A model generated the notes under the pieces. The model was not told the origin of the DNA. It did not search any database and saw only the letters and a program-made list of their open reading frames with translations. Position numbers and translations under genes: made by a program. Source: Propionibacterium sp. (GTDB lineage: Bacteria > Actinomycetota > Actinomycetes > Propionibacteriales > Propionibacteriaceae). From it: a stretch of DNA of 7,598 bases. Every line of letters starts with the position of its first letter. Position 1 is the first letter of the stretch. The stretch lies in contig DURG01000216.1 of NCBI GenBank assembly GCA_012837465.1, forward strand, positions 1-7,598. Direction: 5' to 3'. Positions 1 through 5,860 of the stretch are shown in pieces.

Positions 1-1426
1 CGGCCGCGTTGGCGTGCTTGGCGAGGTGCCCGAGGAAACGCGACGATGACGGCGCCGTGCGCAGCACCCGCTGTTGCAGGGCGGTGTAGAGGGTGTGGTC
101 GCCGTGGATGGGGCGCATGTCGAAGAAGATCGACGAGTTCAGCACCGCCTCCGACGTCGGGGCGCCCAGCCAGTTGGTGAAGGTGCGCTGCCAATCCGTC
201 AACGACTTGCGCCACTGCGGGTTGGTGGCCATGGCATCGCCCTTGCAGCGCGGGAAGCCGCACTCCACCAGGGCAGCGGTGTAGTACTCGGCCAGTTCGG
301 CGAAGTACTGCGCATGTTCAGGCTGCACGTCGTCGCTGAGGATGAAGGCGTGGTCCTGGTCCGAACCCAGGGCCTGCTCCTGGCGTGCGAGCGAACCCAG
401 TGACACCCACGCGTACGGCACCGGGGGCGCCCCCAGCTTCTCCTCGCCCATCTCCGCGATCCGCTGGCACAGCGCCTCAGTGGTGCGGCTGACGATGCGG
501 GTGATGTCCTCCGCGGTGGCGTCCTGGCGCAGGAGCCGGTTCACAAGCTTGGGCACCCGGTCCATGACCTTCACCAGGCCGGGGATGTCGTGCTGGCGGG
601 CGAGGTCGCCCACCATGTACAGCGGGCTCGAGCGCTCGAGCCGCATGAGGTCGCCGGAGGTGACCATGCCGATCACGCGGCCGTCCTCCATGACCGGCAG
701 GTGGTGGATCTTGTGCGTGACCAGTTGGAGCAGCACGTCGAGGGCCAGGGCGTCGGAGCCGATCGTGAACGGCTGCGAGCTCATGACCTCGGTGAGGGGC
801 GCGTCGAAGTCGATGCCGTCGGCCACGACCTTGCGGAGGTCGCGGTCGGTGAGGATGCCGGCCAGTTCGTCGCCGTTGCGCACGACGATGATCGCGCTGA
901 TGCGGTGCTCAGTCATGATCAGCGCGGCCTCGCGCACGCTGTGGGCCACGTCGATGGTGATGGGCTGGCGGGTGATCATGTCGCGGATCGGCACCTGGAG
1001 GACCGGGCCGCCCTCCGGCACGTGCCGCGTGGCGTCGCCGAGCCGGGCCTCGGTGAAGAAGCTCTTGACCTCGGGGATCGAGACGAGTTCCTGCACGACC
1101 TCGGGGCGGAAGGCCCACAGCAGCGAGTCCTCGATGGCGGTGAAGGTGAAGCGGGAGGGGCGCTCCTCGAGGATGGAGGACTGGCCGAAGCAGTCGCCCT
1201 GCTCGTCGTGGTCGATCAGCACGCCGTTGGCGTCGACGATCTCGATGGCACCCGAGCGCACCACGAACATCGCCAGCGGTGCCTGGCCCGCGGAGAGGAT
1301 CACGTCGCCGCGGCGCACGTACTGGCCGACTGCCCGCTTGGCGAACGATTCGATCTGCGCGTGGTTCAGGAGCGACCAGGGCTCGCGGGCGGCGAGGAAC
1401 TGGGTGATCTCAGCCAACTCGGACAC
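1..1426 (-). CDS. cNMP-binding-like / CBS-pair / DUF294 nucleotidyltransferase-like protein (C-terminus cut by window edge)
   Basis: Reading leftward from a GTG at 1426-1424, an open frame runs 475 codons to the window edge without a stop. AAGGGAG (complement of 1433-1439) sits about 6 nt upstream as ribosome binding site. Domains in order: a cyclic-nucleotide-binding fold at about residues 15-125; two CBS motifs at about 146-203 (with GILTDRDLRKV) and 211-266 (with GMVTSGDLMRL); then a DUF294 GlnD-like nucleotidyltransferase core with GSLARQEQALGSDQD at 344-358, where S355-D356-Q357-D358 matches the metal-binding signature. The DUF294 C-terminal domain starts near 400 (NPQWRKSLTDW, FFDMRPI). 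Family members are usually about 600-650 aa, so roughly 130-170 residues are missing here. It is a predicted cytoplasmic sensor/transferase with no signal peptide or membrane segment. CBS pairs commonly bind adenine nucleotides; the substrate of the transferase domain is not known to me. It is transcribed divergently from the beta-galactosidase gene. Family assignment is firm; cellular role is open. Confidence 0.95.
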   Translation of the reverse strand, partial: MSELAEITQFLAAREPWSLLNHAQIESFAKRAVGQYVRRGDVILSAGQAPLAMFVVRSGAIEIVDANGVLIDHDEQGDCFGQSSILEERPSRFTFTAIEDSLLWAFRPEVVQELVSIPEVKSFFTEARLGDATRHVPEGGPVLQVPIRDMITRQPITIDVAHSVREAALIMTEHRISAIIVVRNGDELAGILTDRDLRKVVADGIDFDAPLTEVMSSQPFTIGSDALALDVLLQLVTHKIHHLPVMEDGRVIGMVTSGDLMRLERSSPLYMVGDLARQHDIPGLVKVMDRVPKLVNRLLRQDATAEDITRIVSRTTEALCQRIAEMGEEKLGAPPVPYAWVSLGSLARQEQALGSDQDHAFILSDDVQPEHAQYFAELAEYYTAALVECGFPRCKGDAMATNPQWRKSLTDWQRTFTNWLGAPTSEAVLNSSIFFDMRPIHGDHTLYTALQQRVLRTAPSSSRFLGHLAKHANAA

Positions 1427-1498
1427 GGTGATCTCCCTTGATCAGAGTGTTGTAGGTCCCCAAGCCTAGCCTGCTCGGCCCGTGATTAGGCTGGTGAC
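1427..1498. promoter_or_regulatory. Divergent promoter region between DUF294 gene and lacZ, with inverted repeat
   Basis: These 72 bp must hold the start signals of both divergent genes. An exact inverted repeat, AGCCTA at 1463-1468 and TAGGCT at 1487-1492, is separated by 18 nt; CC at 1460-1461 and GG at 1493-1494 extend it if A1462 is bulged. Read rightward, TAGGCT fits the loose actinobacterial -10 pattern TAnnnT and ends 6 nt before the lacZ ATG. Read leftward, the other arm gives the same hexamer about 37 nt before the DUF294 start. No convincing -35 is visible for either. The repeat could be an operator, paired -10 elements, or chance. Confidence 0.4.
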
Positions 1499-4474
1499 AT
1501 GTCTGAGATCACCTCGTTTGCCCCAGGCTCTGGCCGCCGCGTCCCGCCCCGCGCCAGGATCGCGTCCGACGCCCCCGAGATCGGCCTCGGCGGCACCTGG
1601 CGGTTCCACTTCTCCGCCCGTCCCGACCTCGCGCCCGAGGGCGCTCCTGCCGTCGACTTCGACGACTCCGGCTGGGACGGCATCGAGGTGCCCTCGCACT
1701 GGGTGCTCCAGGGCCGCGACGAGTGGGGCAAGCCCGCCTACACCAACATCAACTACCCGTTCCCGGTGGACCCGCCGTTCGTGCCGGACGAGAACCCGAC
1801 GGGGGACTACCGCACCACCTTCGACCTGCCGGAGGATTTCGGGGACCGCATCTTCCTGCGCTTCGACGGCGTGGAGTCCCTGGCCATCGTCTCGCTCAAC
1901 GGGATTGAGGTGGGCGTCGTGCGCGGCAGCCGCCTGACGCAGGAACTCGACGTGACCGAGGAGGCCACCGCCGGCACCAACGTGCTGCACGTGCGCGTGC
2001 ACCAGTGGTCGTCGGCCACCTACCTGGAGGACCAGGACCAGTGGTGGCTGCCCGGCATCTTCCGCCCGGTCACCGTGCTGTCGCGCCCGGCCGCCGGCAT
2101 CGACGACGTGTGGCTGCGCGCCGATTACGACCCCGCCACCGGCCTCGGCCGGCTCATCCCCGAACTGCGCGCGGGCGACGATGCGTACCCCATCACCGTC
2201 AAGGTCGAGGCGCTGGGCGTCGAGCAGTCCTTCGACTCGCCGGCCGACGTGGCCACCATCGACGTGGGCGAGGTGTCGCCCTGGAGCGCCGACCGCCCCC
2301 ACCTGTACGACGTCGAGGTCTCCAACGCGGCAGAGACGCTCACGTTGCGCACCGGGTTCCGCCGCATCGAGATCGTCGGCCACGAATGGCGCGTCAACGG
2401 CCGCAAACTGCGCCTGCGCGGCGTCAACCGCCACGACTACGACCCGGACCACGGGCGCGTCTTCGACGAGGACGTGGTGCGCGAGCAGTTCCACCTCATG
2501 AAGCGCCACAACATCAACGCGCTGCGCACCGCCCACTACCCGCCGCACCCGCGCCTGCTGGAACTGGCCGACGAGATCGGCCTGTGGGTCATCGACGAGA
2601 ACGACCTGGAGACCCACGGCTTCGGTGAGCAGCACGGCTGGGTGGACAACCCCACCGACGACCCCCGCTGGCGAGACGCGCTGCTCGACCGCATCGAGCG
2701 GTTCTTCGAGCGCGACAAGAACCACCCGTCGATCATCGCCTGGTCGCTGGGCAACGAATCGGGCACCGGCCAGAACGCGGCAGCGATGGCAGCTTGGCTG
2801 CACCGTCGCGACCCGGAACGCCCCGTCCACTACGAGCAGGACTTCGAGGGCCAGTACACCGACGTGGTCTCACGGATGTACCCCTCGCTGGAGGAGATGG
2901 AAGACCTCTCCGCCGGCCTCGGCCACAACGCGTTCGGCTCGCCGGGTCGCGCCGCGGTGCTCGCCGGCCGCCCCATGATCCTGTGCGAATACGTGCACGC
3001 CATGGGCAACGGCGCCGGCGGCGTCGCCGACTACGAGGAACTGTTCGACACCCTGCCCCAGTGGCACGGCGGCTTCGTCTGGGAGTGGCGGGACCACGGC
3101 ATCCGCACCACCACCGAGGACGGCACCGAGTTCTACGGCTATGGGGGCGACTTCGGTGAGCCCCTGCACGACGGCTCGTTCGTCGCCGACGGCATGGTGC
3201 TGTCCGACGGCACCCCGTCGCCCATGCTGGCCGAGGTGGCCGCGATCTACACGCCCATCAAACTGGACGTGGGCGACGTGGAGGTCGTCATCGAGAACCG
3301 CCGCCACGACGGCGACACCGAGGACCTGCGCTTCGTCTGGCGCGACGAGTTGGACGGTCGCGAGATCGGCTCCGGCGAACTGAGCGTGGATCCGGTCGCC
3401 GCGGGCGAACTGGTCGTCGTCGACCTGCCCGGCTTCGAGCCGAAGGATGGCGAGGTCTGGCGCACCGTCGAGGCCGTTCTGGCCGTGGACACCCCCTGGG
3501 CGGGGGAGGGCCACGTGGTCAGCCGCAGCCAACTGCAGCTTGTTGCCGCGCCGCCGACCGTCCGCCCCGTCGCCTCCCTGGACGTTCCGGAGGAGTCCGA
3601 CGGCGAACTCACCCTGGGTGGGGCCCGCTTCGACGCCCGAACCGGCGACCTCATCGCGCTCGGCGGGCACGAGGTGGCCGGCCCGCGCCTCGAACTGTGG
3701 CGCGCGCCCACCGAGAACGACTCCCTCGACGGCTTCTACGCCTACGACGAGCGGGAGCCCGCAGTCGCCCGGCACCGCGTGAGCGACGCCGTGGCTTGGG
3801 CCAAGCAGTGGCGCTCGGCCGGCCTCGACCGCCTCCAGCGCCGCGTCCTGTCCGTGACCACCGGCCCCGGTACCGTCACGGCGCTCCATCGCTACGCGCC
3901 GGCTGCCACCCGGAGCGCGGTGACCGTCGAACTCATCTGGACCCTGGATGCCGACGGGCTCCGCCTCGACGCCTCTGCCGTGCCGACGAGCGACTGGCGG
4001 GGCGCCTGGCCGCGCATCGGCCTCCACCTGGCCCTGCCGAAGGGCCTCGGGAAGGCGGAGTGGTTCGGCACCGGGCCCGCTGAGAACTACGCGGACTCGC
4101 GGGCGGCCGCGTACGTGGGTCGCTTCGAGTCGGAGATCGCGGACCTCGTCGTCAACTATGCGGTGCCGCAGGAGAGCGGCCACCGCAGCGAGGTGCGCGA
4201 ACTCACCCTCCCCGACCTCGGGCTCACCGTGCGGGCCGAGCCCGTGGCGGGGGAGTTGCCGGGCTTCAGCCTGCGTGCGCACGATGCGCACCAGGTCGCC
4301 GCGGCGGCGCACCCGCATGAGCTCACCGAGTCCTATGCCACGCACCTGTACCTGGACGTGCAGCAGCAGGGCCTCGGCGGTCGTAGCTGCGGCCCGGACG
4401 TGCGGCCCGAGTACCAGCTGCGTCCCCGCGCAGCCGGGTGGGCGCTGCGCTGGTCCCTGGGCGTCAACCAGTGA
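1499..4474 (+). CDS. lacZ: Beta-galactosidase, glycoside hydrolase family 2 (LacZ type)
   Basis: The 991-aa protein is close to E. coli LacZ (1023 aa) and keeps the five-domain plan: sugar-binding jelly roll (about 28-195), Ig-like domain (200-300), catalytic TIM barrel (300-590), a second Ig-like domain (600-690) and the beta-sandwich small-chain domain (about 710-985, opening near LWRAPTEND). It hydrolyses terminal beta-D-galactosides such as lactose in the cytoplasm; no signal peptide is seen. Active-site motifs are intact: ENPTG (N99, E. coli N102), EDQDQWW (D180, E. coli D201), RTAHYPPHP (H346, E. coli H357), WSLGNES with acid/base E420, SRMYP (Y461, E. coli Y503) and LCEYVHAMGN with nucleophile E497. 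The E. coli sodium ligand N604 appears as Asp (FVADG), a change I recall in other homologues. The ATG at 1499 has only a weak AGG (1488-1490) upstream, so a leaderless start is possible. No lactose permease or lac repressor gene lies in the window. Specificity for lactose over other galactosides is inferred. Confidence 0.96.
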   Translation: MSEITSFAPGSGRRVPPRARIASDAPEIGLGGTWRFHFSARPDLAPEGAPAVDFDDSGWDGIEVPSHWVLQGRDEWGKPAYTNINYPFPVDPPFVPDENPTGDYRTTFDLPEDFGDRIFLRFDGVESLAIVSLNGIEVGVVRGSRLTQELDVTEEATAGTNVLHVRVHQWSSATYLEDQDQWWLPGIFRPVTVLSRPAAGIDDVWLRADYDPATGLGRLIPELRAGDDAYPITVKVEALGVEQSFDSPADVATIDVGEVSPWSADRPHLYDVEVSNAAETLTLRTGFRRIEIVGHEWRVNGRKLRLRGVNRHDYDPDHGRVFDEDVVREQFHLMKRHNINALRTAHYPPHPRLLELADEIGLWVIDENDLETHGFGEQHGWVDNPTDDPRWRDALLDRIERFFERDKNHPSIIAWSLGNESGTGQNAAAMAAWLHRRDPERPVHYEQDFEGQYTDVVSRMYPSLEEMEDLSAGLGHNAFGSPGRAAVLAGRPMILCEYVHAMGNGAGGVADYEELFDTLPQWHGGFVWEWRDHGIRTTTEDGTEFYGYGGDFGEPLHDGSFVADGMVLSDGTPSPMLAEVAAIYTPIKLDVGDVEVVIENRRHDGDTEDLRFVWRDELDGREIGSGELSVDPVAAGELVVVDLPGFEPKDGEVWRTVEAVLAVDTPWAGEGHVVSRSQLQLVAAPPTVRPVASLDVPEESDGELTLGGARFDARTGDLIALGGHEVAGPRLELWRAPTENDSLDGFYAYDEREPAVARHRVSDAVAWAKQWRSAGLDRLQRRVLSVTTGPGTVTALHRYAPAATRSAVTVELIWTLDADGLRLDASAVPTSDWRGAWPRIGLHLALPKGLGKAEWFGTGPAENYADSRAAAYVGRFESEIADLVVNYAVPQESGHRSEVRELTLPDLGLTVRAEPVAGELPGFSLRAHDAHQVAAAAHPHELTESYATHLYLDVQQQGLGGRSCGPDVRPEYQLRPRAAGWALRWSLGVNQ

Positions 4475-4492
4475 GCTTGCGAACCGTTGACG
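4462..4492 (+). terminator. Inverted repeat across the lacZ stop codon (possible transcript-end hairpin)
   Basis: CGTCAAC at 4462-4468 and GTTGACG at 4486-4492 are exact complements, giving a 7-bp stem around a 17-nt loop that contains the lacZ TGA (4472-4474). No U-tract follows, so this is not a classical intrinsic terminator. It may be a 3'-end stabilising hairpin, a U-less terminator of the kind proposed for actinobacteria, or chance. Confidence 0.25.
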
Positions 4493-4608
4493 ACCAAGGC
4501 GCCCCGCAGCCGATCCGACACGTTGACCCGCGGGCTGGGGAGGACGGGAAGTTGCGGGGGCCCTTCGTCGCTAGCTGGCGCTCGCGCTCAGGGACCAGGG
4601 GTCTGATT
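4475..4608. other. Non-coding spacer between lacZ and the S10-operon promoter
   Basis: No credible gene is seen here on either strand. Structure that can be pointed to: CCCC-GC-AGCC (4502-4511) against GGCTGGGG (4533-4540), an 8-bp stem with a 2-nt bulge; the palindrome CCCGCGGG at 4527-4534; and a short GACC/GGTC hairpin (4593-4596 with 4600-4603) followed by TTTT at 4607-4610. The last is the only one with a T-run, so it is a weak candidate for ending lacZ transcripts before the S10 promoter. CGTTGAC occurs twice (4485-4491 and 4521-4527), but no -10 follows at the right distance. Confidence 0.5.
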
Positions 4609-4637
4609 TTGCCTCGCCGAGCAGACGTGCTTAAATA
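4609..4637 (+). promoter_or_regulatory. Predicted main promoter of the S10 ribosomal operon
   Basis: TTGCCT at 4609-4614 resembles a -35 box. It lies 16 nt before TTAAAT (4631-4636), or 17 nt before the overlapping TAAATA (4632-4637). TG at 4628-4629 fits an extended -10 (TGnTTAAAT). This is the only AT-rich island in the GC-rich spacer. Transcription would begin near 4643-4644, giving a leader of about 237 nt before rpsJ. A strong housekeeping-sigma promoter is expected here on function; the start point is not proven. Confidence 0.55.
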
Positions 4638-4643
4638 GACCGG

Positions 4644-4880
4644 TTGCTCCGCGAGGAGTTCGGCGCCGCGCCGCGGCACTGAGCACTTCTGGACGGGGTT
4701 CGGCAGCCGGGTCTGACAAGGGCCTGGCGGGCGCAAATCAACGAGGTCCACCCTCCTCGGAGGGGCCCTTGAGTTGCGGCTGAGTGCACGACACTCCCGA
4801 CCGCGTGGTAAGGGGTGACAAGGGGTTTTACCCCGCAGGAACTTGAAATTTCCAAAGGGCAAGAGAAGTTAGGAACGACT
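4644..4880 (+). promoter_or_regulatory. Long structured 5' leader of the S10 operon
   Basis: Between the predicted promoter and the rpsJ GTG lie about 237 nt without a credible gene but with many short perfect inverted repeats. They are CTCC-GCGA-GGAG (4647-4658), GCCGC-GCC-GCGGC (4665-4677), GGAC against GTCT (4691-4694 with 4711-4714, last pair G-U), CAAGGGCC against GGCCCTTG (4717-4724 with 4764-4771) enclosing CCCTC-CTCG-GAGGG (4751-4764), GAGTG-CACGA-CACTC (4782-4796), and GGGGT against ACCCC (4812-4816 with 4830-4834). In E. coli the S10 leader is the target of L4 autoregulation. A similar role here is inference only, because GC-rich DNA yields hairpins readily. Confidence 0.4.
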
Positions 4881-5192
4881 GTGGCTGGACAAAAGATCCG
4901 CATCAGGCTGCGGGCGTATGACCATGAGGTCATCGACAGCTCGGCGCGCAAGATCGTCGACACCGTGACTCGCACGGGTGCGAAGGTGGCCGGCCCGGTG
5001 CCGCTGCCGACGGAGAAGAACGTGTACTGCGTCATCCGTTCGCCCCACAAGTACAAGGACAGCCGTGAGCATTTCGAGATGCGCACGCACAAGCGTCTGA
5101 TCGACATCCTCGATCCCACGCCGAAGACAGTCGATTCGCTGATGCGTCTTGACCTTCCCGCCGGTGTTGACATCGAGATCAAGCTTCCGTGA
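4881..5192 (+). CDS. rpsJ: 30S ribosomal protein S10
   Basis: The 103-aa product is full length for S10 (usually 101-103 aa), begins MAGQKIRIRLRAYDH and contains the conserved VAGPVPLPTEK, HKYKDSREHFEMRTHKRLIDI and LPAGVDIEIKL segments. S10 binds the head of the 30S subunit; in other bacteria it also pairs with NusB in antitermination. The GTG at 4881 is chosen because it gives the canonical N-terminus and has AGGA (4871-4874) 6 nt upstream. An in-frame GTG at 4815 would add 22 residues foreign to the family. It is the first gene of the operon; rplC follows after 11 nt. The stop is TGA at 5190-5192. Confidence 0.98.
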   Translation: MAGQKIRIRLRAYDHEVIDSSARKIVDTVTRTGAKVAGPVPLPTEKNVYCVIRSPHKYKDSREHFEMRTHKRLIDILDPTPKTVDSLMRLDLPAGVDIEIKLP

Positions 5193-5195
5193 GGT
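5191..5195 (+). promoter_or_regulatory. Ribosome binding site that fixes the rplC start
   Basis: GAGGT at 5191-5195 overlaps the rpsJ stop codon and lies 8 nt before the ATG at 5204. This supports ATG 5204 over the in-frame GTG at 5189, which overlaps the rpsJ stop, lacks its own binding site and would add five residues (MRSAE). Confidence 0.75.
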
Positions 5196-5203
5196 CAGCT
5201 GAA

Positions 5204-5860
5204 ATGAGTGAACGAATCGTGAAGGGCATCCTGGGCACCAAGCTCGGCATGACCCAGCTCTGGGACGAGAACAACAAGGTCGTCCCCGTGACCGTGATCC
5301 AGGCCGGCCCCTGCGTCGTGACCCAGGTCCGCACCCCCGAGATCGACGGCTACAACGCCGTGCAGCTCGGCTTCGGCGCCATCAAGGCCAAGCACGTGAC
5401 CAAGCCTGCGGCTGGCCACTTCGCCAAGGCTGACGTGACGCCCCGCAAGCACCTCCTCGAGATCCGCACCGGCAACGCCTCGGAGTTCGAGCTGGGCCAG
5501 GAGCTGACCGCTGAGGTCTTCGCCGACGGCGAGGTCGTCGACGTGACCGGCACCACCAAGGGCAAGGGCACCGCGGGCGTCATGAAGCGCCACGGCTTCG
5601 CCGGCCTCAAGGCCTCGCACGGTGTGCACCGCAAGCACCGCGCTCCCGGTTCCATCGGTGGCTGCGCCACCCCCGGCCGTGTCTTCAAGGGCACCCGGAT
5701 GATGGGCCGCATGGGCAACAACAAGGTGACCGTGCAGAACCTCAAGATTCACGCCGTCGACGCGGAACGTGGCCTGCTGCTTGTGCGCGGCGCCATTCCC
5801 GGCAACAACGGGTCCCTCGTCGTCGTCCGCAGCGCAGCTAGGAAGGGTGACGCAGCATGA
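5204..5860 (+). CDS. rplC: 50S ribosomal protein L3
   Basis: The 218-aa product starts MSERIVKGILGTKLGMTQ, the standard actinobacterial L3 opening. L3 is an early 50S assembly protein that binds the 3' part of 23S rRNA, and its long loop reaches toward the peptidyl transferase centre. That loop is clear here: TKGKGTAGVMKRHGF, then HGVHRKHRAPGSIGG and ATPGRVFKGTRMMGRMGNN. At the position of E. coli Gln150, the residue methylated by PrmB, this protein has Ala155 (GGCATPG), which I recall as usual in actinobacterial L3. The last codon overlaps the next gene in an ATGA junction (5857-5860), so rplC and rplD are probably translationally coupled. Confidence 0.98.
   Translation: MSERIVKGILGTKLGMTQLWDENNKVVPVTVIQAGPCVVTQVRTPEIDGYNAVQLGFGAIKAKHVTKPAAGHFAKADVTPRKHLLEIRTGNASEFELGQELTAEVFADGEVVDVTGTTKGKGTAGVMKRHGFAGLKASHGVHRKHRAPGSIGGCATPGRVFKGTRMMGRMGNNKVTVQNLKIHAVDAERGLLLVRGAIPGNNGSLVVVRSAARKGDAA

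Noticed and set aside
590..1441. Plus-strand open frame opposite the DUF294 gene
   Set aside because: Its translation is rich in Asp, His, Val, Ala and Gly with no domain. The minus strand encodes clear cNMP-like, CBS and nucleotidyltransferase motifs in the same place.
1466..2830. Long antisense open frame (454 codons, minus strand) opposite the first half of lacZ
   Set aside because: Its low-complexity Val/Ala/Gly/Asp/His/Arg-rich translation is typical of the complement of a GC-rich gene, and it matches no family I recognise. The plus-strand lacZ is certain.
2870..4345. Long antisense open frame (491 codons, minus strand) opposite the second half of lacZ
   Set aside because: Same composition artefact: rare stops in GC-rich DNA, no recognisable domain, and complete overlap with a well-supported gene.
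4487..4551. TTGAC boxes at 4487 and 4523 as -35 elements
   Set aside because: No -10-like hexamer lies 16-18 nt downstream of either, and the promoter candidate at 4609-4637 is much better.
4438..4638. Small plus-strand open frame (66 codons) at the lacZ-S10 spacer
   Set aside because: It begins inside lacZ in another frame, lacks a clear ribosome binding site and has no recognisable protein features.
4815..4880. Upstream GTG at 4815 as an alternative rpsJ start
   Set aside because: The 22 added residues do not match S10, whose N-terminus is conserved at MAGQKIRIRL. GTG 4881 has its own ribosome binding site.
4631..5182. Minus-strand open frame across the S10 leader and rpsJ
   Set aside because: Most of it is the complement of rpsJ, the remainder is a structured leader, and no homology is recognisable.
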